Of a stretch of DNA of 64,000 bases, positions 9,059 to 17,044 are shown piece after piece. The notes below the pieces were generated by a model that saw only the letters and a program-made list of their open reading frames with translations, ran no database searches and was not told the DNA's origin. The translations under genes and the position numbers were made by a program. The DNA comes from Hymenobacter sp. UV11 (GTDB taxonomy: Bacteria > Bacteroidota > Bacteroidia > Cytophagales > Hymenobacteraceae), in contig NZ_SRII01000002.1 in assembly GCF_004684095.1 (NCBI RefSeq), positions 1 to 64,000 on the forward strand, in the 5' to 3' direction. The first letter of the stretch is position 1, and each line of letters starts with the position of its first letter.

Positions 9059-9066
9059 CAAAAGTA
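9059..9066 (-). promoter_or_regulatory. -7 box TACTTTTG upstream of the desaturase
   Basis: The minus strand reads TACTTTTG, a match to TAnnTTTG, 153 bp before the desaturase ATG. No -33 TTTG is seen at 19-bp spacing. Moderate support only. Confidence 0.4.
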
Positions 9067-9168
9067 CAACCCCAGCCAGGGCCGATAAGTGCAGCTTCCG
9101 GGCATTGGCCGGGCGGCGGCCACCGGCACGGGCAGCCACCGGCCCGCCGCCGCCGGACAAACGTTGCG

Positions 9169-10179
9169 TTAGCTGGTGCTTCGGCCCAGGGCGCCGCGCC
9201 AGCGCGCGGCATCCATTACGGTGGTTACGAGCAGGGCGTGGGGCAGCGTCACTACCGAGGCCACCACCAACGCCAGGCTAAACCAGGTATTGGCATCGGG
9301 CCGGTGGGCGGCCGCCAGGTAGCCCAGCGCCAGCAGGGCCACGCAGCTTATCAGCAGCAACGGGGCCGCCCGGCGCAGAAAAAACACCAGCCGCGGCAGG
9401 AGCGCCGGGCCTGGAGAAGCGGCCGGTGTAGGGTAGCCCAGCCAACTCGTGAGGCGCAGCACGTGCTGCAAACTATGCCAAAACACAAAATACACGCCTA
9501 CCGATAGCCGGGGCGGCAGCGCTACAAACAGCCCCGTGAGCAACAGCACCTCCAGCGCCTCGGTGGGCAGCCCGGCGCCCCGCCGGTGCCGGGCATACCA
9601 AAGCCACAGGCCCAGATGCCCACCCAGCGTGAGTGCGGCCAGCACGCGGGCCCCGGTGGCAAAAGTGGCCATGCCCAGCGGCGCAGCCCCCGTAAACGTG
9701 AGCAGATTATTGACTACCCCGGCCGTTTCGGTGGGCCAGCACCAGGCGGGTACCGCAAATAGCAGCAGGCCACGCAATACGCTGTGCATCAGCCATACGC
9801 CCAGCGGCTCAGGCTCCGGGCCAGGCGCGTCGGCCGAGCCCCAGTGCCACACCGTGAGTACCAGAAAAATGCCTACCGCCGGGGCCGGCCAGCGCCACCA
9901 CAGCACGCCCACCACGCCGGCCAGGCCCAGGTAGCCCCCCAAAAAACCGAGCCAGTAGCGCCAGCCGCTACTACCCCGCCCGGTAGCGGGCACTACCAGT
10001 TGGTCGCAGGCACCGTGCGCCACGCCCAGCAGTACCATGCCCACCGCCAGCGGAAGGCTCAGCAGCCGCCCAGCCGCCGCCGGAAAGGCCGCGCCTACCC
10101 CCGCCAGCGCGAGCACGGCGGCGTAGGAGTAGCGCCGCTGGGGCCAGCTGGAAGCAAAAGCAGGATTGGGGAGGAACAT
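9169..10179 (-). CDS. blh: Brp/Blh family beta-carotene 15,15'-dioxygenase
   Basis: A 336-residue polytopic membrane protein. The histidine-bearing segments LLGVAHGACDQLVV, LTVWHWGSADA and FVFWHSLQHVLRL match the Brp/Blh family, in which they hold the catalytic iron. The enzyme cleaves beta-carotene centrally into two retinals, the chromophore of the rhodopsin encoded just upstream on the same strand. The ATG at 10177-10179 is chosen because it gives the compact N-terminus before the first helix. The 83-bp gap to the rhodopsin stop is compatible with co-transcription. Confidence 0.9.
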   Translation of the reverse strand: MFLPNPAFASSWPQRRYSYAAVLALAGVGAAFPAAAGRLLSLPLAVGMVLLGVAHGACDQLVVPATGRGSSGWRYWLGFLGGYLGLAGVVGVLWWRWPAPAVGIFLVLTVWHWGSADAPGPEPEPLGVWLMHSVLRGLLLFAVPAWCWPTETAGVVNNLLTFTGAAPLGMATFATGARVLAALTLGGHLGLWLWYARHRRGAGLPTEALEVLLLTGLFVALPPRLSVGVYFVFWHSLQHVLRLTSWLGYPTPAASPGPALLPRLVFFLRRAAPLLLISCVALLALGYLAAAHRPDANTWFSLALVVASVVTLPHALLVTTVMDAARWRGALGRSTS

Positions 10180-10262
10180 AGCAAAATGGTAGGAAACCAA
10201 AACAGGCCGTTGCACGGCAGTAAAGCAATGCAACGGCCCGTAAAATGAACCTGTTCAGGAGT

Positions 10263-11057
10263 TTAGGCCATTACTTTTTCCTTGGTCCCAGCTCCCACGC
10301 CTTGCTGCGGGTAGGCCTGCACTGCCGATTCCTTCCGGGCCAGGTTATACACCACTAGTCCGAAGCCGATTTTATTAATAGCATCGCCGAGGTTGTAAAT
10401 CAGGTCGAGGCTGTGCGCGTTGAGCAGGTTCAGGCCGCCACTGCCGAGCAGGCCGCCGGGCATGGCCATGTAGCCGATGGGGTAAATGGCCCAGCCCACG
10501 AGGATAAACCAAGCCAGGGTCCGCACGCCTTTTCTAACGGCATCCGAATCGGATTTGGCGGCCAGCTGCGCAATTTCACCCATCCACGCCGAGTACAGAA
10601 TGTAGAGGTAACCCAGCGTCGATATTGCGCCCCAGATTGCCGAGTGGGCCATGGAGCCATCGGTAAAGGCTTCGCCGATGTAGCCGGTAACGAGCATGAA
10701 CACGGCCGCGACCACGAGCTTCCAGAGCAGGCCGATTTTGGCCCCGGCGGCCCGCACCAGTAAGTAGAACTCGATAACCATGAGCGGCACGGTCAGCGTC
10801 CAGTCAATGTAGCGCAGGGCCACGGGGGTTTCGTGGGTGCTGATGTAGTAGTCGCGCATGTAGTAATAATGCACGGCGGCGATGCCCGTAATCATCCCCG
10901 AAATGAGGAGCGAGGTTTTCCACTTATCGGCCACGGTGCTCCGCTCAAACAAGAAGAACACCGACGCGGCGGCCATGGCCATGTAGCCCGTGAAAAAAGT
11001 AAATGCAACCGGGTCGTCAACCGGAATTTTCATGACGTCGAGTAGTACGGTCTGCAT
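10263..11057 (-). CDS. light-driven proton pump, xanthorhodopsin/proteorhodopsin type
   Basis: A 264-residue seven-helix microbial rhodopsin. Schiff-base lysine K229 lies in DAINKIGFG and counter-ion D85 in RYIDWTLTVPL. T89 and E96 complete the DTE motif of outward proton pumps, and H63 pairs with the counter-ion as in proteorhodopsin. M93, at the spectral tuning site, predicts green absorption. G143 (IWGAIST) aligns with bacteriorhodopsin W138, the position where xanthorhodopsin and Gloeobacter rhodopsin carry the glycine that opens a slot for a carotenoid antenna. It converts light into proton motive force. blh follows directly, supplying retinal. Confidence 0.95.
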   Translation of the reverse strand: MQTVLLDVMKIPVDDPVAFTFFTGYMAMAAASVFFLFERSTVADKWKTSLLISGMITGIAAVHYYYMRDYYISTHETPVALRYIDWTLTVPLMVIEFYLLVRAAGAKIGLLWKLVVAAVFMLVTGYIGEAFTDGSMAHSAIWGAISTLGYLYILYSAWMGEIAQLAAKSDSDAVRKGVRTLAWFILVGWAIYPIGYMAMPGGLLGSGGLNLLNAHSLDLIYNLGDAINKIGFGLVVYNLARKESAVQAYPQQGVGAGTKEKVMA

Positions 11058-11269
11058 GGGTGGAGAATTAAATGGTGAGATACGTTTTATAAATAAGCTA
11101 TTGACAATTAATGTTTTCCGTAAGTCAAAAGAAAGATGTTTTTTTGATGAAGGCTCACTTGAGGTTAGCTGAAACGATGGCTGGTGGCGGCCCGGCCCGG
11201 CTGGGGCAGCCGCCGGGCCGGGCGGGCCGTAGAAGGCGAATGCATTTAGTCACTTTTCCCTTTTCCGCC

Positions 11270-12508
11270 ATGAATCGCTTTGTGCTTCTGTTGCTTTTGC
11301 TTGGGGTCTGCCTGCACGGGCCCATCGTAGCTCAGTCGACCGGCGGGCTGCCCGCCCGCCCGGTGCCCTTCACCTTCGTCACGGACCAAGGCAGCCTGCT
11401 GAGCGCCGGCGACGCCAAAAAGCTCGACGGCGGCCTGCGCGCCTACGCCGAAAAAACCGGCACCCAGGTCGTGGTCGTGACGGTGCCCAGCCTGGGTGGC
11501 CGCTCGGCCGCCGACTACGCCCGCGCCCTGGGCACCGCCTGGGGGGTAGGGCAGCGCGACAAAAACAACGGTGTAGTAGTGCTGCTCAGCGCCCAGGACC
11601 ACAAGGTGTCCATCCAGCCCGGCTCGGGCCTGGCCAGCGTCATTACGCCCGCCGTCACCAGCCGCGTTATTGGCGAAATGACGCCGGAGTTCAAGCAGGG
11701 CAACTACTTCGCGGGCCTGCGTAGCGGCCTCAACCGCCTGATGGTGACCGCCAACCCCGGCTCGGCTCCGAATAAGAACACAACTGCCGCCGCCAGCGGC
11801 ACGGGGGTAGCAAGCCGCAGCAGCCTCAACGACAACAGTGCCATGTCGAACACCACGACCATGCCCAGCGACCCGGCCGGCGCGCAGCAGTCGGAGGTGT
11901 CGGCACCCGCCTCGTCGGGTATCGGCATGGGTACGCTACTCATCGGGGCGCTGGTTATTGGTGGCATCCTGTTTTTCGTCATTCGGATGTTCAAGGGTAA
12001 AAGCGCGTCGGCCCAAAACGGCGGCACGCCCAACTTCTACCCCAATTCCAATTCCAACGCCAACGCTCAGCCCAACCAGCCTACCTTCTACCCCAACCAG
12101 AACGGCCCGGCGCCCGGCAACTACCCTAACCAGGGTGGCAACAGCAGCGGCGGCAGCGGCATGGGCGGCATCCTGGCCACGGGCGCGGCGGCAGCGGCCG
12201 GCGCCTACCTCGGCAACCGCCTGGGCGGCAGCCACGACTCGGGCAGCGCGCCGCAGCATTTCGACAACAACAGCGGCCTGGGCGCCGGCGCGGCGGCGGC
12301 CGGCACGGGCGCGGCCGGCGACTACTTCTCGGGCCGCGGCAGCGCCAGCAGCAACGACGACAACGCCCCCGACTACTTCTCGGGCAATAACACCGACAAC
12401 TCAGGTGATTATTTTTCCTCCGATAATTCGTCGTACGACGATACCTCGTCGGGCGACACGGGCGGCGGCGGCTTCGACAGCACCGACGACAACAGCGGCT
12501 CGTGGTAA
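11270..12508 (+). CDS. secreted TPM-domain (YgcG-like) protein with low-complexity tail
   Basis: A 412-residue protein. A signal peptide (MNRFVLLLLLLGVCLHG) is followed by a TPM domain at about 35-160 (LDGGLRAYAEKTGTQVVVVT, NNGVVVLLSAQDHKVSI), a membrane helix near 225-245, and a long Asn/Gly/Ser-rich tail. TPM-domain proteins are membrane-anchored extracytoplasmic proteins, some with phosphatase activity. The tail repeats DYFSG-like units three times and ends in SGSW, the ending common in this family. The ATG at 11270 is chosen over an upstream open frame because it begins the signal peptide. A strong terminator follows. Confidence 0.8.
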   Translation: MNRFVLLLLLLGVCLHGPIVAQSTGGLPARPVPFTFVTDQGSLLSAGDAKKLDGGLRAYAEKTGTQVVVVTVPSLGGRSAADYARALGTAWGVGQRDKNNGVVVLLSAQDHKVSIQPGSGLASVITPAVTSRVIGEMTPEFKQGNYFAGLRSGLNRLMVTANPGSAPNKNTTAAASGTGVASRSSLNDNSAMSNTTTMPSDPAGAQQSEVSAPASSGIGMGTLLIGALVIGGILFFVIRMFKGKSASAQNGGTPNFYPNSNSNANAQPNQPTFYPNQNGPAPGNYPNQGGNSSGGSGMGGILATGAAAAAGAYLGNRLGGSHDSGSAPQHFDNNSGLGAGAAAAGTGAAGDYFSGRGSASSNDDNAPDYFSGNNTDNSGDYFSSDNSSYDDTSSGDTGGGGFDSTDDNSGSW

Positions 12509-12537
12509 AATTCGCCCGCAGCAAGCAGTAAAAACAA

Positions 12538-12568
12538 GACAGCCGCCCGGTTTCGGGCGGCTGTTTTT
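12538..12568 (+). terminator. intrinsic terminator after the TPM-domain gene
   Basis: An 11-bp GC-rich stem (ACAGCCGCCCG / CGGGCGGCTGT) with a 4-base loop, followed by a run of T. Confidence 0.85.
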
Positions 12569-12666
12569 GCAGCAGGCGGTTGATGGGCGAAGTTGGCAAA
12601 CCGCCCCAAAAACTGGTAGCTTGCGGCGCGCGGCCGGGTGGCCGGCTGCACCTTATCTGTTTTGTG

Positions 12667-13941
12667 ATGCTACACAAGCTACTACTCTTATTGGTCTTGC
12701 TCCTCAGCGCGTTGGCGGCGCCTGCCGCCCAGCCGGCGGCGCCCGTAGCGGCCCCTACCCCCGCCGCTTCTTTCAACGTAGAGGCCGCCACCCGGCACTA
12801 CCTCGACACCCTCACCCCGGCCCAAAAAGCCAAGTCCGATGCCTATTTTGAAGGGGGCTACTGGCTCCAGCTCTGGGATATGGTGTACGCGCTGGCCGTG
12901 GCGGGCGTGTTTCTGGGCCTGGGGCTGTCGCGCCGGCTGCTGGCGCTGGCCGACCGCCTACCCCGGCGCTGGCTGCGCACCTGGGCCTACGCCGCGCTGT
13001 ACCTGCTGGCGGCGTTCGTACTCACCTTGCCCTTAAATATTTACGAGGGCTACGTGCGCGAGCACCAGTATGGCCTCTCCAACCTCACCTTCGGGGCCTG
13101 GGCGGGCGAAACGCTGACCAGCCTGGTGCTGTCGGTGGTGTTTAGTAGCCTCATTATTCTGGCTTTGTATGCCGCTATTCGGCGGGCCGGGGCCAGCTGG
13201 TGGGCCTGGGGCACGGCCCTGGTGGGCGTGTTTCTGGTAATTGCGGTGGCCGTGGGGCCGGTGTTTATCAGCCCGCTATTCAACAAATACACGACCCTAC
13301 CCCCCGGCCCAGTGCGCAACGGCATCCTGAGCATGGCCCGCGCCAACGGCGTGCCGGCCAGCAACGTGTACTACTTCGACGCCTCCAAGCAGAGCAAGCG
13401 CATCAGCGCCAACGTGAGCGGCCTGGGCAGCACCATCCGCGTATCGCTGAATGACAACCTGCTGAACCGCTGCACGCCGGCCGAAATTCAGGCCGTAATG
13501 GGCCACGAACTGGGCCACTACGTGCTCAACCACATCGTGAAGATGCTGGTGTTTTTCATTGTGCTGCTCGGCATCGGCTTCAAGCTTGTGGACTGGGCCT
13601 TCCGGCGTCTGGTGGCGCGCTACGGGCCGCGCTGGGGCATTACGGGCCTGGCCGACGTGGGCGGCCTACCCCTGCTGGTAGCGCTGTTCACGGTAGTGGG
13701 CTTGCTGGCCACGCCCATCACCAACACCATTATCCGCACCAGCGAGCAGGAGGCCGACATGTTCGGCCTGAATGCCGCGCGCCAGCCCGACGGCTTCGCC
13801 AGCATTGCCATCAAGCTCTCCGAATACCGCAAGCTGGAGCCCACGCCGCTCGAAGAAGTCATCTTCTTCGACCACCCCAGCGGGCGCACGCGGGTGCAGT
13901 CGGCCATGCGCTGGAAGGCTGAGCACCTGGATGGACGCTAA
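12667..13941 (+). CDS. M48 family (Ste24/CAAX-type) membrane metallopeptidase
   Basis: A 424-residue zinc peptidase with a signal-like first helix and several further membrane helices. The catalytic motif HELGH lies in VMGHELGHYVLNH, with the third ligand in SEQEADMFGL. The extended N-terminal membrane domain places it with Ste24-type CAAX proteases rather than the short HtpX type. It is likely to cleave membrane-bound or prenylated-like substrates, or to act in membrane quality control. The ATG at 12667 is preferred over an upstream in-frame ATG at 12580 because it begins the hydrophobic leader. Monocistronic between a terminator and a palindrome. Confidence 0.9.
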   Translation: MLHKLLLLLVLLLSALAAPAAQPAAPVAAPTPAASFNVEAATRHYLDTLTPAQKAKSDAYFEGGYWLQLWDMVYALAVAGVFLGLGLSRRLLALADRLPRRWLRTWAYAALYLLAAFVLTLPLNIYEGYVREHQYGLSNLTFGAWAGETLTSLVLSVVFSSLIILALYAAIRRAGASWWAWGTALVGVFLVIAVAVGPVFISPLFNKYTTLPPGPVRNGILSMARANGVPASNVYYFDASKQSKRISANVSGLGSTIRVSLNDNLLNRCTPAEIQAVMGHELGHYVLNHIVKMLVFFIVLLGIGFKLVDWAFRRLVARYGPRWGITGLADVGGLPLLVALFTVVGLLATPITNTIIRTSEQEADMFGLNAARQPDGFASIAIKLSEYRKLEPTPLEEVIFFDHPSGRTRVQSAMRWKAEHLDGR

Positions 13942-13978
13942 TGTTTGGCCTACAGCGAATTGTGATGTAGGATGCCTT

Positions 13979-14071
13979 CTGTAGGCTGAGTTAAAAGTTG
14001 AGCGTTAAAAGTTAAAAAGCGCACCGCCTGTGTTTTAACTTTTAACGCTCAACTTTTAACTCAGCTTACAG
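13979..14071. repeat. AT-rich intergenic palindrome with 39-bp arms
   Basis: Arms 13979-14017 and 14033-14071 are complementary with almost no mismatches. Each arm contains a direct internal repetition of AAAAGTT words. It lies between two convergent genes. The sequence family differs from the other palindromes here. Confidence 0.93.
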
Positions 14072-14085
14072 AAAGCAAACCCGCG

Positions 14086-14331
14086 CTAGTGCCGGGGCAT
14101 AGTGGCGCGGGGTGGCCCTACCTTGATGACGCCGTGCGGCTTGCGGTGCTGCTGGCGGTAGCGCCAGCGGCCCAGCACGCCCATGCGTCGCCAGCGCTTG
14201 CGGGCGTCGCCGCGGTGCTTGTAGGCTGTGTAGTGCGGCCGGTGGCGGCCCGGCCGGGGGTAGGCCAGCGCCGAGCCGGCATCGGCCAAGCTCAGCAGCA
14301 CCAGCAGCAGTAAAACAAAAAAGCGATTCAT
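14086..14331 (-). CDS. small secreted basic protein of unknown function
   Basis: An 81-residue protein with a clear signal peptide (MNRFFVLLLLVLLSLADAGS, cleavage probably after ALA) and a mature part rich in Arg, His, Lys and Tyr (GRWRYRQQHRKPHG). Mature size is about 57 residues. No family recognised. The ATG at 14329-14331 begins the leader; the open frame continues upstream but without a start that would keep the leader N-terminal. The strong positive charge suggests binding to an acidic surface or polymer, which is inference only. Confidence 0.6.
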   Translation of the reverse strand: MNRFFVLLLLVLLSLADAGSALAYPRPGRHRPHYTAYKHRGDARKRWRRMGVLGRWRYRQQHRKPHGVIKVGPPRATMPRH

Positions 14332-14542
14332 AGGAGGTAAAAGCGACTTGGTGTAGCAGAACAGCGCGCGGGTCAACAACCCGGCATCCGGCAAAAGCCA
14401 AATAATGGTGCGGTTTTGGTGAAGGCCGCCGCACAGCCGGGACTGACATGCGCGGTAGTCAAAAACTGCTCCAAGCCTTCACCAGCAGGGTAGAGGGTGC
14501 CCCCCAGCTTGCTTTTTTGGTGCTTATGCGAACCGTTATGCT

Positions 14543-16390
14543 ATGAAAATTTTTACGAGATGGCTATCTTATGTGCTATTCGGGGGCCTTTTGCTAGGCG
14601 GGCTGTTGCACCCGGCGCCCGCGGCAGCGCAGGTGCGCTGGTCACGTCAGCTGGGCGGGCTAAGCGGCACAGCTACCAGCGTGGTGCTTGATGCTAGCGG
14701 TAATGCTTACGTAGTTGGTACGTTTCGGGGCATGGTAAAATTTGACAACATTTCCCTCACGAGTACCAGTAGCTACAGTGGCTTTGTGGCAAAGTATGAC
14801 CCGCTAGGTGCTATGGTTTGGGCGCGGCAAGCCGAGGGCGCCGTGGATTTTACCAAAGTAGCCGTCGATGCCAGCGGCAATATCTATGCAGCTGGCAGCC
14901 TTACCGGCAGCGCTAACCTAGGCGGGCAACTGCTTAGCAGCCAAGGCGCTTTCGATTTGCTGCTCGTGAAGTATGACCCGCAGGGCCAGGTGCTTTGGAG
15001 CCGTCAGGGGGGTAGCCAGCCGGGCAGCAGCCTCTCGGGCCAGGGTATGGCCCTCGATGCGCAGGGCAACGCCTACGTGTCGGGCACGCTTACCGGCACA
15101 GCCAGCTGGCTCGGCGGCACAGTCACCAGCGAGGCAGCAGCGGGCAATTTGCTGCTGGCCAGCTATAACGCGCAAGGTAGCGTGCGCTGGGTGCGGCAGG
15201 GCGGCGGCAAAAATAGCCGCAGCACCGGCGGTGCCCTATGCCTCGATGCGGTGGGTAATCTGTACGCGGCGGGCGGCTTCAGCGGCTCGGCTGTGTACGG
15301 CAGCACTACCCTCACCACTAGCGGCGGCCTGCTGCTCGCCAAGTGCGATGTCACTACGGGCAACTTTGCCTGGGCCATCGTGCACGGCGGCGGCGGCACG
15401 GTGTACTACTCTCAGCTGGCCGCCGATGCGCAAGGCAATACGGTGCTGACTGGGACCACGAACGGCGGCGCGTTTGGGGCTTATTCCCTCACCTCGGCCG
15501 GCGGCCAGGACGGCTTTGTGGTGAAGCACAACGCGGCGGGCGAAGTGCAGTGGCTGCGCCAGGTGGCTGGCTCCGACACCGACTACGGCACCAGCGTGGC
15601 GCTCGACGAGCAAGGCAATGTGTACACAACCGGCGTTTTTGCCTCGGCTCCCACCCGCTGGGAAAATACCGAGCTAACTCACGTGGGCGGCAAAAACGCC
15701 TACATCGTGAAGTACGACCCCCAGGGCCGCGTGCTGGCCGCCCAGCGCGAGGGTGCCTGCGGTGGCACGTTCAGCCTGGGTATTGCGGTCAATGCGCAAC
15801 ACGAAATCTACATCGTGGGCTCGTTTACGAGTATCGCCAGCTTCGTTTCGACGGTGTTTGACCCGAATGCGGGTGCGGCCTTTTTGGCCAAAGTAGGAGA
15901 TTTGACCGTGCCTTCCACCCCCGATGGGTTTTCCTGTTCATCGGTGGCCCCGCCGCCCGCGCCTACCCCCACGCCCGCCCCAACTCCACCGCCTGCGCCT
16001 ACCCCCACACCCACGCCGCCGCCAGCGCCTACGCCTCCTCCCGCACCCACACCGACCCCAACCCCCACGCCGGCGCCAACTCCCCCTCCTGCGCCGACCC
16101 CAGCTCCCGTGCCGGCTCCTACCCCCGCGCCCAGCCCCGAACCGGAAGTATCGGTGCCTAATATCCTGACGCCCAACGGCGATGGCCTTAATGACCGTCT
16201 GATTATCAGTGGGCTAACCGACAACCAATGGGCGCTCACAGTGTATTCGCGCTGGGGCCGCGAAGTATTCGCTACCGCTAGCTACCGGCAAGACTGGGGC
16301 GCGGTGGGCGTAGGCGCCGGCATGTATTACTACCGGCTGCGGCATTCTTCGGGCCGCGTGTACACGGGCTGGATAGAAGTAGTGCGTTGA
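14543..16390 (+). CDS. SBBP beta-propeller protein with T9SS type B sorting domain
   Basis: A 615-residue secreted protein. A signal peptide ends near AAAQ, then follow at least seven SBBP-type repeats of about 60 residues with a recurring LDASGNAYVVGTF-like core (other copies: VDASGNIYAAGSL, LDAQGNAYVSGTL, LDEQGNVYTTGVF). A proline/threonine linker (APTPTPAPTPPP repeats) spans about residues 470-535. The C-terminus (ILTPNGDGLND, then VYSRWGREVF) is the CHU_C/gliding-motility type domain that routes proteins to the type IX secretion system. It is expected on the cell surface or outside the cell. Ligand unknown. Monocistronic. Confidence 0.88.
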   Translation: MKIFTRWLSYVLFGGLLLGGLLHPAPAAAQVRWSRQLGGLSGTATSVVLDASGNAYVVGTFRGMVKFDNISLTSTSSYSGFVAKYDPLGAMVWARQAEGAVDFTKVAVDASGNIYAAGSLTGSANLGGQLLSSQGAFDLLLVKYDPQGQVLWSRQGGSQPGSSLSGQGMALDAQGNAYVSGTLTGTASWLGGTVTSEAAAGNLLLASYNAQGSVRWVRQGGGKNSRSTGGALCLDAVGNLYAAGGFSGSAVYGSTTLTTSGGLLLAKCDVTTGNFAWAIVHGGGGTVYYSQLAADAQGNTVLTGTTNGGAFGAYSLTSAGGQDGFVVKHNAAGEVQWLRQVAGSDTDYGTSVALDEQGNVYTTGVFASAPTRWENTELTHVGGKNAYIVKYDPQGRVLAAQREGACGGTFSLGIAVNAQHEIYIVGSFTSIASFVSTVFDPNAGAAFLAKVGDLTVPSTPDGFSCSSVAPPPAPTPTPAPTPPPAPTPTPTPPPAPTPPPAPTPTPTPTPAPTPPPAPTPAPVPAPTPAPSPEPEVSVPNILTPNGDGLNDRLIISGLTDNQWALTVYSRWGREVFATASYRQDWGAVGVGAGMYYYRLRHSSGRVYTGWIEVVR

Positions 16391-16400
16391 AAACCAGTGA

Positions 16401-16979
16401 TTACCGGGCCGACGGCACCTGCTTGAGATACTCGGGCATTGGCAGGTAGTTCTGCATCAGTAGCTTGCCGGCTTGATGTACAATCAGCGCCTGGCAGCAT
16501 CCAAAGCCGGCCGTGGTGTCAGTTTCGAAGGCAATGCCGTGGGCCATGTCGTCGTAAAGGTGGTGCGGCCCGTCAGCCATGCGGAAAGTGGCCACCAGTG
16601 GCAGCTTGCCGTAGGCCACCCGAATAGCTTCCAAAGAAGAACCTGGCCGCAGTCCATTAGCCAAGTGAAACCAAGGCGACGTGGCTCGAATTACCTGCAC
16701 CGTGTGGTGGTCCACATCGTTGTTTTGCGGAGCGGTGTACACGTCCAGCTCGCTGGGTGCCATGCCGTTGGCGGGCCGGCGGCCGTACCAAGTGCCCCAG
16801 GCCTTCTGCATGGCGGCGTCGCCGTAGGCGCCCTTACCCAAGGTACTCAGGGTGTTTGCGTTATCGCCAAGTTGCAGGTGGCCCAGGCTATGACCGGGCA
16901 CTACTAAAAAATCATTGGGGGTAGGGCGCGGCGTGGCCATGAGCAGACTGGCCCCTAGTAAAGCAAGTAAAAAACGCAT
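16401..16979 (-). CDS. secreted hypothetical protein
   Basis: A 192-residue protein with an N-terminal signal peptide (MRFLLALLGASLLMATP). The mature part includes VVPGHSLGHLQLGDNANTL and LRPGSSLEAIRVAYGKLP, the sort of repeated G-x-S-L-x-x-hydrophobic pattern found in small periplasmic proteins that gauge a threshold or fold as a beta-rich domain. Two adjacent cysteines (GFGCCQAL) could form a disulfide. No family recognised. It starts at the ATG at 16977-16979 and converges on the SBBP gene. Confidence 0.7.
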   Translation of the reverse strand: MRFLLALLGASLLMATPRPTPNDFLVVPGHSLGHLQLGDNANTLSTLGKGAYGDAAMQKAWGTWYGRRPANGMAPSELDVYTAPQNNDVDHHTVQVIRATSPWFHLANGLRPGSSLEAIRVAYGKLPLVATFRMADGPHHLYDDMAHGIAFETDTTAGFGCCQALIVHQAGKLLMQNYLPMPEYLKQVPSAR

Positions 16980-17044
16980 AGCTGAAAACAGTAGTTTCAG
17001 CGCTTTCTACGGGCATAGGGGGCGTAGGGCTGCCCAGCCGCCGC

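Noticed and set aside
10263..11057. Sodium-pump or chloride-pump rhodopsin
   Set aside because: The motif is DTE (D85, T89, E96), not NDQ or NTQ, and so indicates a proton pump.
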